Made by a program: the position numbers and the translations under genes
Notes under the pieces: generated by a model
The model's input: the letters and a program-made list of their open reading frames with translations, nothing else
Told to the model about the DNA's origin: nothing
The model's database searches: none
Part shown: positions 33,272 through 41,753 of the stretch, one piece after another
How positions within the stretch are numbered: the stretch's first letter is position 1
Layout: every line of letters begins with the position of its first letter
Assembly (NCBI RefSeq): GCF_902490045.1
Contig: NZ_CABUCJ010000005.1
Location: 1 to 47,148, forward strand
DNA from: an uncultured Anaerotruncus sp.
GTDB taxonomy: Bacteria; Bacillota; Clostridia; Oscillospirales; Ruminococcaceae
Length of the DNA stretch: 47,148 nt
Reading direction: 5' to 3'

Positions 33272-33308
33272 AAAAAGCCCGGCTGCGGGAGGCAGCCGGG
33301 CTTTTTTT
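33272..33308 (+). terminator. Terminator of the aldolase gene
   Basis: AAAAAGCCCGGCTGC pairs with GCAGCCGGGCTTTTTTT around GGGAG; a 15-bp stem and a strong T-run. Confidence 0.93.
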
Positions 33309-33574
33309 CTTCGCGGTCGATTTTTCCAGCTCCGGCGGGGGCGCACAGGCCGGGCCGGCGGGAAAAGTTGAACGCCCGCCGGGAAAGGCGGACGCTCTTG
33401 GGGAAAACGGGTTATTTGTTTGTGTCTTTAGTATACCATAAATTTACAGCTCTGTATATAGTCATATTCGCGAAAAAACGGGAAAGAAAATCGAATATAT
33501 TGTGATATCCAGAAAATTGGAAATGAAAAAAGGGCAAAAAAGTACCGCCCAAGCGATTGCCCGGACAGCACCCC
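33309..33574. other. Gene-free AT-rich stretch before tRNA-Val
   Basis: No credible gene. The right part (33410-33545) is AT-rich with A-runs, unlike the flanks. Some T-rich runs on minus (complement of AAAAAAGGGCAAAAAAG) lie just after the tRNA and could end its transcript. No repeat or motif beyond that. Confidence 0.4.
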
Positions 33575-33650
33575 TGGTGGACGGTAAGGAACTCGAATCC
33601 CTGACCCCCTGCACGTCAAGCAGGTGCTCTACCAGCTGAGCTAACCGTCC
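33575..33650 (-). tRNA. tRNA-Val(GAC), CCA encoded
   Basis: On the minus strand the acceptor strand is GGACGGT (33650-33644), pairing with ACCGTCC, then discriminator A and encoded CCA (33577-33575). The anticodon arm is CCTGC, loop TTGACGT, GCAGG, giving anticodon GAC, which reads GUC and GUU. The D arm AGCTCAGCTGGTAGAGC and the T arm GGGATTCGAGTTCC are standard. It is a single-gene transcript from its own promoter. Confidence 0.97.
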
Positions 33651-33679
33651 ATATCGTCGTCTCTATCAGCGACTTTGTT

Positions 33680-33708
33680 ATTATAATATAATTCTCGGTA
33701 AAATGCAA
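33680..33708 (-). promoter_or_regulatory. Promoter of tRNA-Val
   Basis: On minus TTGCAT (33708-33703) and TATAAT (33685-33680), 17-bp spacer. The start is about 22 nt before the tRNA. Confidence 0.75.
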
Positions 33709-33845
33709 GCGAAAAATTCAAAAAAGGCGCAAAAATTTGTAAACCGTGGAAATCGACAAGGAGCGCGGGGGGAATCGGGGGGATTTATTGTGCAGTTCTG
33801 TCAAAAATTGCCCCCTCCGCACTGTCAAAACCAACTGAAAAGCAC

Positions 33846-33875
33846 TTGTTCGCCGGTGCGTGAATGTGATATAAT
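33846..33875 (+). promoter_or_regulatory. Promoter of the ruvC operon
   Basis: TTGTTC (33846-33851) and TATAAT (33870-33875), 18-bp spacer, extended -10 TGA. No LexA-type site is obvious near it. Confidence 0.65.
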
Positions 33876-33905
33876 AAATTGATTTGGCATGTACAGGAGG
33901 GCGTC

Positions 33906-34397
33906 ATGGTAATTCTGGGAATCGACCCCGGCTACGCCACGGTCGGCTTCGGGGTGGTCGATTATGCCTATGGGAGGTTCACGCCCATCCGCTTCGGCGC
34001 GATCACCACGCCGGCGGGGATGGCGTTTCCGGCGCGCCTGGAAATCATCTACGGCGACATCTGCCAGGTGCTCGACAAGACCCCGCCCGGGGCGATGGCG
34101 GTCGAGCAGCTCTTCTTTACCAACAACAAGACCACCGGCATCGACGTGGCGCAGGCGCGCGGGGTGATCCTGCTCGCGGCGCAGCAGCGCGGCGTGCCGG
34201 TATACGAGTATACGCCGATGCAGGTCAAGCAGTCGGTGGTGGGCTACGGGCTGGCCGAAAAGCAGCAGGTGATGGAGATGACGCGCCGTCTGCTCGGGCT
34301 GGAAAAGGTCCCGCGGCCGGACGACACCGCTGACGCGCTCGCGCTGGCCATCTGCCACGCGCACTGCGCGGGCTCGCTGCTCGCAAAATACCGATAG
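33906..34397 (+). CDS. ruvC: Holliday junction resolvase RuvC
   Basis: 163 residues. It begins ILGIDPGYATVGFG with the first catalytic Asp, has VEQLFFTNNKTT with the Glu, VKQSVVGYGLAEKQQV, and the late DDTADALALAICH holding the last aspartates. It cuts Holliday junctions as a dimer. The ATG at 33906 follows AGGAGGGC; a longer frame from 33879 is not used. The gene order ruvC-ruvA-ruvB puts the whole resolvasome in one operon. Confidence 0.96.
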   Translation: MVILGIDPGYATVGFGVVDYAYGRFTPIRFGAITTPAGMAFPARLEIIYGDICQVLDKTPPGAMAVEQLFFTNNKTTGIDVAQARGVILLAAQQRGVPVYEYTPMQVKQSVVGYGLAEKQQVMEMTRRLLGLEKVPRPDDTADALALAICHAHCAGSLLAKYR

Positions 34398-34408
34398 GAG
34401 GCGCGGGG

Positions 34409-35011
34409 ATGTATTACTGCGTAACCGGAAAGCTGATCCATGTGGAGCCCTATCTCGCGGTGGTGAGCTGCGGCGGGGTGGGCTACAAGTGCATGACGAC
34501 GCTGACGACCCTCTCCTGCCTGCCGCCGGCGGGCGGGGAGGTCACCCTTTATACCCACCTGAACGTAAGGGAGGACGCGCTCGACCTCTACGGGTTCTAT
34601 ACCCAGGCGGAACGGACCGCCTTCCAGATGCTGATCGGCGTGTCGGGCGTGGGGCCCAAGTCGGCGCTCGCCATCCTTTCGGACATGACGCCCGACCAGC
34701 TCTCGCTGGCGGTCGCGTCGGGCGACGCGAAGAGCCTGCGCAGCGCGCCGGGCATCGGGCCGAAGGTCGCCCAGCGGATCATTCTCGAGCTCAAGGACAA
34801 ACTCGGGACGGATGGGCTCGCCGAGGGGATGCAGGAGGTCGCGGCGCAGCTTCGCAGCGAGACGACCAACATGAGCGAAGCGGTCAGCGCGCTGTGCGTG
34901 CTCGGCTACAGCCAGTCGGAGGCGGCGCGCGCGTTGGCGGGCATGGCCGCCGACACGCCCGTGGACGAGCTCATCAAGCACGGGCTCAAGGCGCTTTCGG
35001 GCGGCAGATAA
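34409..35011 (+). CDS. ruvA: Holliday junction branch migration subunit RuvA
   Basis: 200 residues. An OB-fold (about 1-62) is followed by two helix-hairpin-helix motifs (LIGVSGVGPKSALAIL and SAPGIGPKVAQRIILEL) and a C-terminal RuvB-contact domain (about 150-198, SEAVSALCVLGYSQSEAARAL). It binds the junction and guides RuvB. AGGAGGCG precedes the ATG. It lies 11 bp after ruvC and 18 bp before ruvB. Confidence 0.96.
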   Translation: MYYCVTGKLIHVEPYLAVVSCGGVGYKCMTTLTTLSCLPPAGGEVTLYTHLNVREDALDLYGFYTQAERTAFQMLIGVSGVGPKSALAILSDMTPDQLSLAVASGDAKSLRSAPGIGPKVAQRIILELKDKLGTDGLAEGMQEVAAQLRSETTNMSEAVSALCVLGYSQSEAARALAGMAADTPVDELIKHGLKALSGGR

Positions 35012-35029
35012 CGGGAGGGGGCATCGGGG

Positions 35030-36079
35030 ATGTTCGACAACGAGATGGACTTTGAAAACCGCATCGCCGCGCCGGAGTACACCCCGGCGGACGGCGAGAT
35101 CGAGCTCTCCCTGCGCCCCCGGACGCTTGGGGAATACATCGGTCAGGAAAAGGTCAAGGAGAACATGCGGGTCTTCATCCAGGCGGCGAAGGGCCGCGGG
35201 GAGCCGCTCGACCATGTGCTGCTCTACGGCCCTCCAGGACTGGGCAAGACGACCCTTTCGGGTATCATCGCCAATGAGATGAACGTCAATATTCGCGTCA
35301 CCAGCGGCCCGGCGATCGAAAAACCGGGCGATCTGGCCGCGTTACTCACCAATCTCGCGCCAAATGATATACTGTTTATAGATGAGATCCATCGGCTGTC
35401 CCGCGCGGTGGAAGAGGTGCTCTACCCCGCGATGGAGGACTACGCGCTGGATATCATCATCGGGAAGGGCCCGTCGGCGCGGTCGATCCGCATCGACCTG
35501 CCGCGCTTCACGCTGATCGGGGCGACAACGCGCGCGGGACAGCTCACCTCGCCGCTGCGCGACCGGTTCGGCGTGATCCAGCGGCTGGAGCTGTACACCG
35601 CCGACGAGCTCTGCACGATCGTGCGGCGCAGCGCGGGGATCCTCGGGGTCGAATGCGACCCCGAGGGGGCGTTTGAGCTGGCGCGCCGCAGCCGCGGCAC
35701 CCCGCGCGTCGCCAACCGGCTGCTCAAGCGGGTGCGCGATTTCGCACAGGTGATGGGGGACGGCAGGATCACCAAGGAGATCGCCGCCATCGCGCTCGAC
35801 CGGCTGGAGATCGACCATCTCGGGCTTGAGACGACCGACCGCCGGATGCTCGAGACGATCATCAAAAACTATGCGGGCGGCCCGGTGGGGCTGGACACGC
35901 TGGCCGCCGCGGTCGGCGAGGAGGCCATCACGCTCGAGGACGTCTACGAGCCCTACCTCATGCAGCTGGGCTTTCTGGCGCGCACCCCGCGCGGGCGGTG
36001 CGCCACGGCGCTGGCATACGGGCATCTCGGGCTCAAAATGCCGGGGGAGGACGCCCCCGGACAGCTGACGCTCGGCTGA
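35030..36079 (+). CDS. ruvB: Holliday junction helicase RuvB
   Basis: 349 residues. The short N-terminus ends LRPRTLGEYIGQEKVKENM, then AAA+ Walker A YGPPGLGKTTLS, Walker B ILFIDEIHRLSRAVEE, sensor motif GATTRAG and the winged helix at the C-terminus (AVGEEAITLEDVYEPYLMQLGFLARTPRGR). The hexamer pumps DNA through the RuvA-bound junction. GGGAGGGGGC precedes the ATG. Confidence 0.96.
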   Translation: MFDNEMDFENRIAAPEYTPADGEIELSLRPRTLGEYIGQEKVKENMRVFIQAAKGRGEPLDHVLLYGPPGLGKTTLSGIIANEMNVNIRVTSGPAIEKPGDLAALLTNLAPNDILFIDEIHRLSRAVEEVLYPAMEDYALDIIIGKGPSARSIRIDLPRFTLIGATTRAGQLTSPLRDRFGVIQRLELYTADELCTIVRRSAGILGVECDPEGAFELARRSRGTPRVANRLLKRVRDFAQVMGDGRITKEIAAIALDRLEIDHLGLETTDRRMLETIIKNYAGGPVGLDTLAAAVGEEAITLEDVYEPYLMQLGFLARTPRGRCATALAYGHLGLKMPGEDAPGQLTLG

Positions 36080-36113
36080 GCGGAGCGATTACATACGATA
36101 GGAGAAAGACCGA

Positions 36114-37454
36114 ATGGGCAGAATTTTTGGAACCGACGGGGTGCGCGGTGTCGCCAACGGCGACCTGACGCCCGAGCTCGCCATGAACCTCGGCCGCGCG
36201 GCCGGCATGGTGGTGGAAGAGGCGACCGGACGCCGCCCGACCTTCCTGGTCGGTAAGGATACGCGGGTTTCCTCCGACATGCTCGAATCCGCCCTGGCGG
36301 CGGGGCTGTGCAGCGCGGGGGCGGACGTGGTGTTGCTCGGCGTGGTGCCCACCCCGGCGGTCGCCTTTTTGGTGACCAGGTACGGCGCGGACGCGGGGGT
36401 GATGCTCTCGGCGAGCCACAACCCCTACGAATATAACGGCATCAAAATCTTTTCTTCCCAGGGCTACAAGCTGCTCGACGCGCAGGAGGAGGAGATCGAG
36501 CGGATCGTGCTCGACCACGAGAAGCCCTATTCGATCAAGGCCCCGGCGGAGATCGGCGGGGTGCGCCGCGCGGAGAGCGCGGTGGACGACTATGTGGAAT
36601 ACCTCAAGACCACCGTGGAGTGCGATCTCTCGGGGCTGCGCGTCGCGCTCGACTGCGCCAACGGCAGCGCGAGCGTTACGGCGAAAAAGCTCTTCGAGGG
36701 GCTGGGCGCGGAATGCGAAATCCTCCACGCCGAGCCGGACGGCAGAAACATCAACGACGGCTGCGGCAGCACCCACATCGGGGAGCTCTGCGCGCGGATG
36801 CGCGCGGGCGGCTTCGACGCGGGGCTCGCCTTCGACGGGGACGCCGACCGCTGCCTCGCGGTGGACGAAAAGGGCGGGCTGGTCGACGGCGACCGGCTGG
36901 TGGCCCTCTTCGCATACCATCTCAAGGAGCAGGGCAAACTGAAAAACAACACCCTTGTGGCCACCGTGATGAGCAACCTCGGCCTCTTCAAGTTCGCCGA
37001 AAAGCACGGCATCGCGGCCAAGGCCACCAAGGTCGGGGACCGCTACGTGCTCGAGACGATGCTCGCCGAGGACTTCTGCATCGGCGGGGAGCAGTCGGGG
37101 CACATCATCTTCCGTGACTTCATGCCCACGGGGGACGGGCAGCTTTCGGGCATCCAGCTGCTGAGCCTCTTAAAGCTCTTCCGCAAGCCCCTCTCCGAGG
37201 CGGCGGGGCTCATGAAGACCTATCCGCAGACCCTCCTAAACATCCACGCGACGCCGGAAATGAAGGCTTCGCTCTCGCGGGACGCGCGGGTGCAGGGAGA
37301 GATCGCCCGGCAGAACGACCGCCTGGGCGGCGACGGGCGGGTGCTTGTGCGCGCGTCGGGGACCGAGCCGCTCATCCGCATCATGGTCGAGGGGCAGGAC
37401 AGCGGGGAAATCGAGGCGATCGCGCGGGAGATCGCGGACGTGATAAAGGGGTAG
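36114..37454 (+). CDS. glmM: Phosphoglucosamine mutase GlmM
   Basis: 446 residues. It begins GRIFGTDGVRGVAN; the phosphoserine loop is SASHNPYEYNGIK; the metal loop is FDGDADRCLAV; the sugar and phosphate contact is RASGTEPLIRIMVEG. It interconverts glucosamine-6-phosphate and glucosamine-1-phosphate for UDP-GlcNAc and peptidoglycan. AGGAGAAAGACC precedes the start 34 bp after ruvB. glmM near c-di-AMP genes is common, but here gdpP is 13 kb away. Confidence 0.96.
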   Translation: MGRIFGTDGVRGVANGDLTPELAMNLGRAAGMVVEEATGRRPTFLVGKDTRVSSDMLESALAAGLCSAGADVVLLGVVPTPAVAFLVTRYGADAGVMLSASHNPYEYNGIKIFSSQGYKLLDAQEEEIERIVLDHEKPYSIKAPAEIGGVRRAESAVDDYVEYLKTTVECDLSGLRVALDCANGSASVTAKKLFEGLGAECEILHAEPDGRNINDGCGSTHIGELCARMRAGGFDAGLAFDGDADRCLAVDEKGGLVDGDRLVALFAYHLKEQGKLKNNTLVATVMSNLGLFKFAEKHGIAAKATKVGDRYVLETMLAEDFCIGGEQSGHIIFRDFMPTGDGQLSGIQLLSLLKLFRKPLSEAAGLMKTYPQTLLNIHATPEMKASLSRDARVQGEIARQNDRLGGDGRVLVRASGTEPLIRIMVEGQDSGEIEAIAREIADVIKG

Positions 37455-37458
37455 TGAC

Positions 37459-38322
37459 ATGCGCGCAGCAACCGGATGGAAGGACTTTGAACTGCTCGAC
37501 GCGGCGGACGGCGAAAAGCTGGAGCGGTGGGGGGATGTGATCCTCGCCCGCCCCGACCCGCAGGTGATCTGGAAGACGCCGAAGGGGCCGGAGTGGGGCC
37601 GCGCCAACGCGCGCTACAACCGCTCGTCGAGCGGCGGCGGGAGCTGGCAGGTGAACCGCCTGCCGCGCGCCGAATGGGAGATCGGCTACGGGGCGCTGCG
37701 CTTTTGCATCCGGCCGACCGGCTTCAAGCACACGGGACTCTTTCCCGAGCAGGCGGTCAACTGGGACCTGATGGACGGCCTTGTCAAAAACGCCGGCCGT
37801 GAGGTGAGCGTGCTCAACCTCTTCGCCTACACAGGCGGCGCGACGCTCGCCTGCGCGGCGGCGGGCGCGAAGGTCTGCCACGTCGACGCCTCAAAGGGGA
37901 TGGTGCAGTGGGCGCGGGACAACGCCGCGCGCTCCGGCCTTTCGGACAGGCCCGTCCGCTGGATCGTCGACGACTGCAAGAAGTTCGTCGAGCGGGAGAT
38001 TCGCCGCGGCGTCCGGTACGACGGCATCGTCATGGACCCGCCGAGCTACGGCCGCGGGCCGGGCGGCGAGGTGTGGAAGCTGGAGGACAGCGTCTATGAC
38101 CTCGTGAGCCTCTGCGCGGGGGCGCTGTCGGACGCGCCGGAATTTTTCCTGCTCAATTCCTACACGACGGGGCTTTCCCCGTCGGTGATGGCGTACATCC
38201 TGTCGGTGACGGTGGGGGAGCGGTTCGGCGGGCGGGTGTCCGCCGACGAGATCGGCCTGCCGGTCGCGCGGACGGGGCTGACGCTCCCCTGCGGCTCCAC
38301 CGCCGTCTGGACGCGCGAATAG
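37459..38322 (+). CDS. Class I SAM-dependent methyltransferase (RlmI-like)
   Basis: 287 residues. SAM motif I is NLFAYTGGATLACAAAGA, followed by HVDASKGMVQWARDN, and the catalytic motif MDPPSYGRG. This is the COG1092 type of rRNA cytosine methyltransferases without the N-terminal PUA domain. It likely methylates an RNA base, but the substrate cannot be fixed. It begins 4 bp after glmM (TAGTGACATG), so it is coupled to it. Confidence 0.85.
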   Translation: MRAATGWKDFELLDAADGEKLERWGDVILARPDPQVIWKTPKGPEWGRANARYNRSSSGGGSWQVNRLPRAEWEIGYGALRFCIRPTGFKHTGLFPEQAVNWDLMDGLVKNAGREVSVLNLFAYTGGATLACAAAGAKVCHVDASKGMVQWARDNAARSGLSDRPVRWIVDDCKKFVEREIRRGVRYDGIVMDPPSYGRGPGGEVWKLEDSVYDLVSLCAGALSDAPEFFLLNSYTTGLSPSVMAYILSVTVGERFGGRVSADEIGLPVARTGLTLPCGSTAVWTRE

Positions 38323-38411
38323 GCGTCCGGCGGGAGCGGCCCGTAAAAACAGACAAGCTCACACGGCCGGTATCCCCCGGGAACCGGACCATCTAAGAGG
38401 AGACAGCCAAA

Positions 38412-39275
38412 ATGGAAGACATCATTTCCGCGGAGCGGGTGGTCTTTGGCTACCCGAAGGAGGACAACCAACTGAATATCGTCCTGCGGGGCGTGAGCCT
38501 TACCATCCCGGAGGGGCAGTTCGTGGCGGTGCTCGGCCATAACGGCTCGGGCAAATCCACGCTGGCCAAGCATTTTAACGCGATCCTCGTCCCGAACGAG
38601 GGCAAGGTGACCGTCTGCGGCATCGACACGACGGACGAGGACAAGCTCTACGACATCCGCCAGCAGGTGGGCATGGTGTTCCAGAACCCGGACAACCAGA
38701 TCGTCGCGACGATCGTCGAGGAGGACGTGGCGTTCGGACCGGAGAACATGGGGGTTGACCCGGCGGAGATCCGCCGCAGGGTGGACGAGTCGCTTTCCGA
38801 CGTGGGGATGACCGAGTACCGGACCCACGCGCCGCACCAGCTTTCGGGCGGGCAGAAGCAGCGGATCGCCATCGCGGGCATCATCGCGATGCGCCCGCGC
38901 TGCATCGTGCTCGACGAGCCGACCGCGATGCTCGACCCCAAGGGCCGCAGGGAGGTTTTGAGCGTCATCAAGCGCCTCAACCGCGAAAACGGCATCACCG
39001 TCGTGCTGATCACCCACTATATGGAGGAGGCGGCGCAGGCGGAGCGGGTCGTCGTGATGAACGACGGCGAGATCCTCTTCGACGCGCCGCCGCGGGAGGT
39101 CTTCTCCCACGTGCAGGAGCTGAAGGAGGTCGGGCTCGACGTGCCGCAGGCCACCGAGCTCTGCTGGCAGCTGCGGCAGGCGGGCGTCGATCTGCCGGGC
39201 GACATCCTGACCGAGGCGGAGGCGGTCGAGGCCATCTCGGGCGCGCTGCGGAAGAGGGGGGTGGGCGCAAGATGA
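38412..39275 (+). CDS. ecfA1: ECF transporter ATPase EcfA1
   Basis: 287 residues. Walker A is GHNGSGKSTLAKHFN, the Q loop MVFQNPDNQ is specific to ECF ATPases, the signature is LSGGQKQRIAIAG and Walker B CIVLDEPTAML. With EcfA2 and EcfT it forms the shared energising module for vitamin and metal substrate-binding proteins encoded elsewhere. AGAGGAGACAGCC precedes the start. A 89-bp leader holds a short hairpin (CCGGT/ACCGG). In many Firmicutes this module follows rplQ; here it follows glmM and a methyltransferase. Confidence 0.95.
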   Translation: MEDIISAERVVFGYPKEDNQLNIVLRGVSLTIPEGQFVAVLGHNGSGKSTLAKHFNAILVPNEGKVTVCGIDTTDEDKLYDIRQQVGMVFQNPDNQIVATIVEEDVAFGPENMGVDPAEIRRRVDESLSDVGMTEYRTHAPHQLSGGQKQRIAIAGIIAMRPRCIVLDEPTAMLDPKGRREVLSVIKRLNRENGITVVLITHYMEEAAQAERVVVMNDGEILFDAPPREVFSHVQELKEVGLDVPQATELCWQLRQAGVDLPGDILTEAEAVEAISGALRKRGVGAR

Positions 39276-40141
39276 TCGCGATCAAGACAGAGGAGCTCAC
39301 CTACACCTATTCGGCCGGCACCCCCTTCCAGAAGACGGCGATCGACCATGTGAACCTCGAGATCGAGCAGGGGGAGTTCGTCGGCGTCATCGGGCACACC
39401 GGCTCGGGCAAGTCGACCCTCATCCAGCACTTCAACGGGCTTCTCCGGCCCACCTCGGGCCGGGTGCTCATCAACGGGACCGACCTGTGGGCCAAGGAGA
39501 CCAACCTGCGGGAATACCGCTTCAAGGTGGGGCTGGTGTTCCAGTACCCGGAATACCAGCTCTTTGAGGAGACGGTCTACAAGGACATCGCGTTCGGCCC
39601 CACGAATATGGGCCTGTCGCCCGCGCAGGTGGACGAGCGGGTGCGCGAGGCCGCCAACTTCGTCGGCCTGCGCGACTACCATCTGCAGAAGTCGCCCTTC
39701 GAGCTTTCGGGCGGGCAGAAGCGCCGGGTGGCGATCGCGGGGGTGCTCGCGATGAACCCGGACATCCTCGTGCTCGACGAGCCGACCGCGGGGCTCGACC
39801 CCAAGGGGCGCGACAGCATCCTCGGGCAGATCAAGCGCTACCACCGGGAGCGGGGCAGCACGGTGCTGCTCGTCTCCCACAGTATGGAGGACATCGCGCG
39901 CTACGCGCGCAAGGTGCTCGTGCTCAACCGCTCGGGCGTCGCGATGTACGACAACGTGGCGAAGGTCTTCTCCCGCGCGGAGGAGATTACGAAGATGGGC
40001 CTTTCGGTGCCGCAGGTGACCCGCATCTTCATGGGCCTGCGGGAGGCGGGCTTCCCGGTGAGCGAGAGCGTCTACACGATGGACTACGCGCGCGAGGAGC
40101 TGCTTTCGCTGCTCGGAAAGGGGGCGGGGAACCGTGCTTAA
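39272..40141 (+). CDS. ecfA2: ECF transporter ATPase EcfA2
   Basis: 289 residues. It has Walker A GHTGSGKSTLIQHFNG, the Q loop LVFQYPEYQLF, signature LSGGQKRRVAIAG and Walker B ILVLDEPTAGLD. It pairs with EcfA1 as a heterodimer. The ATG overlaps the ecfA1 stop by 4 bp (ATGA), and its end overlaps ecfT by 8 bp, so the three are translationally coupled. Confidence 0.95.
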   Translation: MIAIKTEELTYTYSAGTPFQKTAIDHVNLEIEQGEFVGVIGHTGSGKSTLIQHFNGLLRPTSGRVLINGTDLWAKETNLREYRFKVGLVFQYPEYQLFEETVYKDIAFGPTNMGLSPAQVDERVREAANFVGLRDYHLQKSPFELSGGQKRRVAIAGVLAMNPDILVLDEPTAGLDPKGRDSILGQIKRYHRERGSTVLLVSHSMEDIARYARKVLVLNRSGVAMYDNVAKVFSRAEEITKMGLSVPQVTRIFMGLREAGFPVSESVYTMDYAREELLSLLGKGAGNRA

Positions 40142-40976
40142 GGATATCACGATCGGCCAGTATTTCCCCGGCACCTCCCCCATCCACAAGCTCGACCCGC
40201 GCATGAAGATCGTGCTCACGGTCGCGTATATCATCCTGCTCTTCACCGCGCAGAACGCGGTGGGGCTGGCGGTCGGGGTGCTCTTCCTCGTGCTTGTCTA
40301 CGGGATTTCCAAAATCCCGCCCGTCATGATCCTGCGGAGCTTAAAGCCCGTGGTCCCGATCATCGTCTTCACCTCGATCCTCAACATGTTCTTCATCGAC
40401 GGCAGAGTGCTTTTCCAGTGGTGGATTCTAAAGCTCACGGCGGAGGGAATCAAAACCGCCGTTTTCATGAGCGTGCGCATCGTCTGCCTGATCGCGGGCA
40501 CCAGCCTGCTGACCTACACGACCTCGCCCATCGCGCTCACCGACGGCATCGAGCGGCTCTGCAACCCGCTCAAGCGCTTCAAGCTGCCGGTGCACGAGCT
40601 TGCGATGATGATGACGATCGCGCTGCGCTTTATCCCGACCCTCATCGAGGAGACCGACAAGATCATGTCGGCTCAGAAGGCGCGCGGCGCCGACCTCGAG
40701 AGCGGCGGGCTCATGCAGCGGGCGCGGGCGCTCATCCCGATCCTGATCCCGCTCTTCGTGTCGGCGTTCCGCCGCGCGGACGAGCTGGCGCTCGCGATGG
40801 AGTGCCGCTGCTACCGCGGCGGCGAGGGCCGCACCCGCATGAAGCAGCTCAAAATCCATGCGCGCGACGTGTGGAGCGCCGTCTTTGTGGGGGCCTGCCT
40901 CGTCTTCATCGTTCTTTCCAACATTTATGGGGCCCGGGTCCTGGCGCAGCTGGGCCTGCTGCTTCGTTCTGTCTAG
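40134..40976 (+). CDS. ecfT: ECF transporter transmembrane protein EcfT
   Basis: 280 residues with about five or six membrane helices (for instance IVLTVAYIILLFTAQNAVG and LFLVLVYGI). Coupling helices show the ARG-type motifs QKARGADLESG and CRCYRGGEGRTRM that contact the ATPases. It links ATP hydrolysis to toppling of substrate-binding S components. A GTG start within ecfA2 opens the frame. No S component is seen in the window, so the substrate is not defined. Confidence 0.93.
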   Translation: MLKDITIGQYFPGTSPIHKLDPRMKIVLTVAYIILLFTAQNAVGLAVGVLFLVLVYGISKIPPVMILRSLKPVVPIIVFTSILNMFFIDGRVLFQWWILKLTAEGIKTAVFMSVRIVCLIAGTSLLTYTTSPIALTDGIERLCNPLKRFKLPVHELAMMMTIALRFIPTLIEETDKIMSAQKARGADLESGGLMQRARALIPILIPLFVSAFRRADELALAMECRCYRGGEGRTRMKQLKIHARDVWSAVFVGACLVFIVLSNIYGARVLAQLGLLLRSV

Positions 40977-40992
40977 CGGGGGGGTGACGGGG

Positions 40993-41727
40993 TTGCGCCA
41001 TCTGCTTTTGACGCTGCGCTACCGCGGCACAAATTACCACGGCTTCCAGGTGCAGCAAAACGCGCTCTCCGTGGCACAGGTGGTACAGGACGCGGTGGAG
41101 GCGGTATTCGGCGCGCGGCTCGACGTGAAGGGCTGCTCCCGCACCGACGCGGGGGTGCACGCCAACAGCTTCGCGCTCACCCTGCGCACCGAAAGCGGAA
41201 TCCCCTGCGACGCGGTGGTGCGCGCGATGAACGTGCGCCTGCCGGAGGATATCGCCGTGACCGGCTGCCGCGAGGCGGCGGAGGAATTCCACCCGCGCTA
41301 CTCCTGCACCGGCAAGCGGTACCTCTATAAGATCCACAATTCCCCGGTGCGCGACCCGTTTTTGAGCGGCCTCGCGCTCCACTGGAAATACCCGCTCGAC
41401 GAAGGGGCGATGGACGCGGCGGCGCGGGAATTCCTCGGGACGCACGATTTCGCGGCGTTTTGCAGCGCGGGCGGCTCGGTGGAGGACACGGTGCGGACGA
41501 TCACCGCCGCGTCGGTCACGCGCGAGGGGACGCTCGTCACCTTCTCGGTCACGGGCAGCGGCTTTCTCTACAACATGGTCCGCATCATGACGGGCACGCT
41601 GCTGGAGGTTTCGCGCGGCGCGCTTTCCCCCTCCGACATTCCCCGCATCCTCGCGGGCCGCGACCGCGCCGCGGCCGGGCCGACCGCCCCGCCGCACGGA
41701 CTCTATCTCGACGCGGTATTTTACTGA
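40993..41727 (+). CDS. truA: tRNA pseudouridine synthase A (TruA)
   Basis: 244 residues, normal size. It begins RHLLLTLRYRGTNYHGFQVQ, has the catalytic Asp in CSRTDAGVHA, then KRYLYKIHNSP and GSGFLYNMVRIM. It makes pseudouridine at positions 38-40 of many tRNAs. The TTG at 40993 is preferred: GCGGGGGGG at 40977 gives about 9 nt to it and none to the GTG at 40984; an ATG frame from 40858 is inside ecfT. It follows ecfT as in most Firmicutes. Confidence 0.93.
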   Translation: MRHLLLTLRYRGTNYHGFQVQQNALSVAQVVQDAVEAVFGARLDVKGCSRTDAGVHANSFALTLRTESGIPCDAVVRAMNVRLPEDIAVTGCREAAEEFHPRYSCTGKRYLYKIHNSPVRDPFLSGLALHWKYPLDEGAMDAAAREFLGTHDFAAFCSAGGSVEDTVRTITAASVTREGTLVTFSVTGSGFLYNMVRIMTGTLLEVSRGALSPSDIPRILAGRDRAAAGPTAPPHGLYLDAVFY

Positions 41728-41753
41728 TTTGGTCATTCACGGGAGGAAAACCG

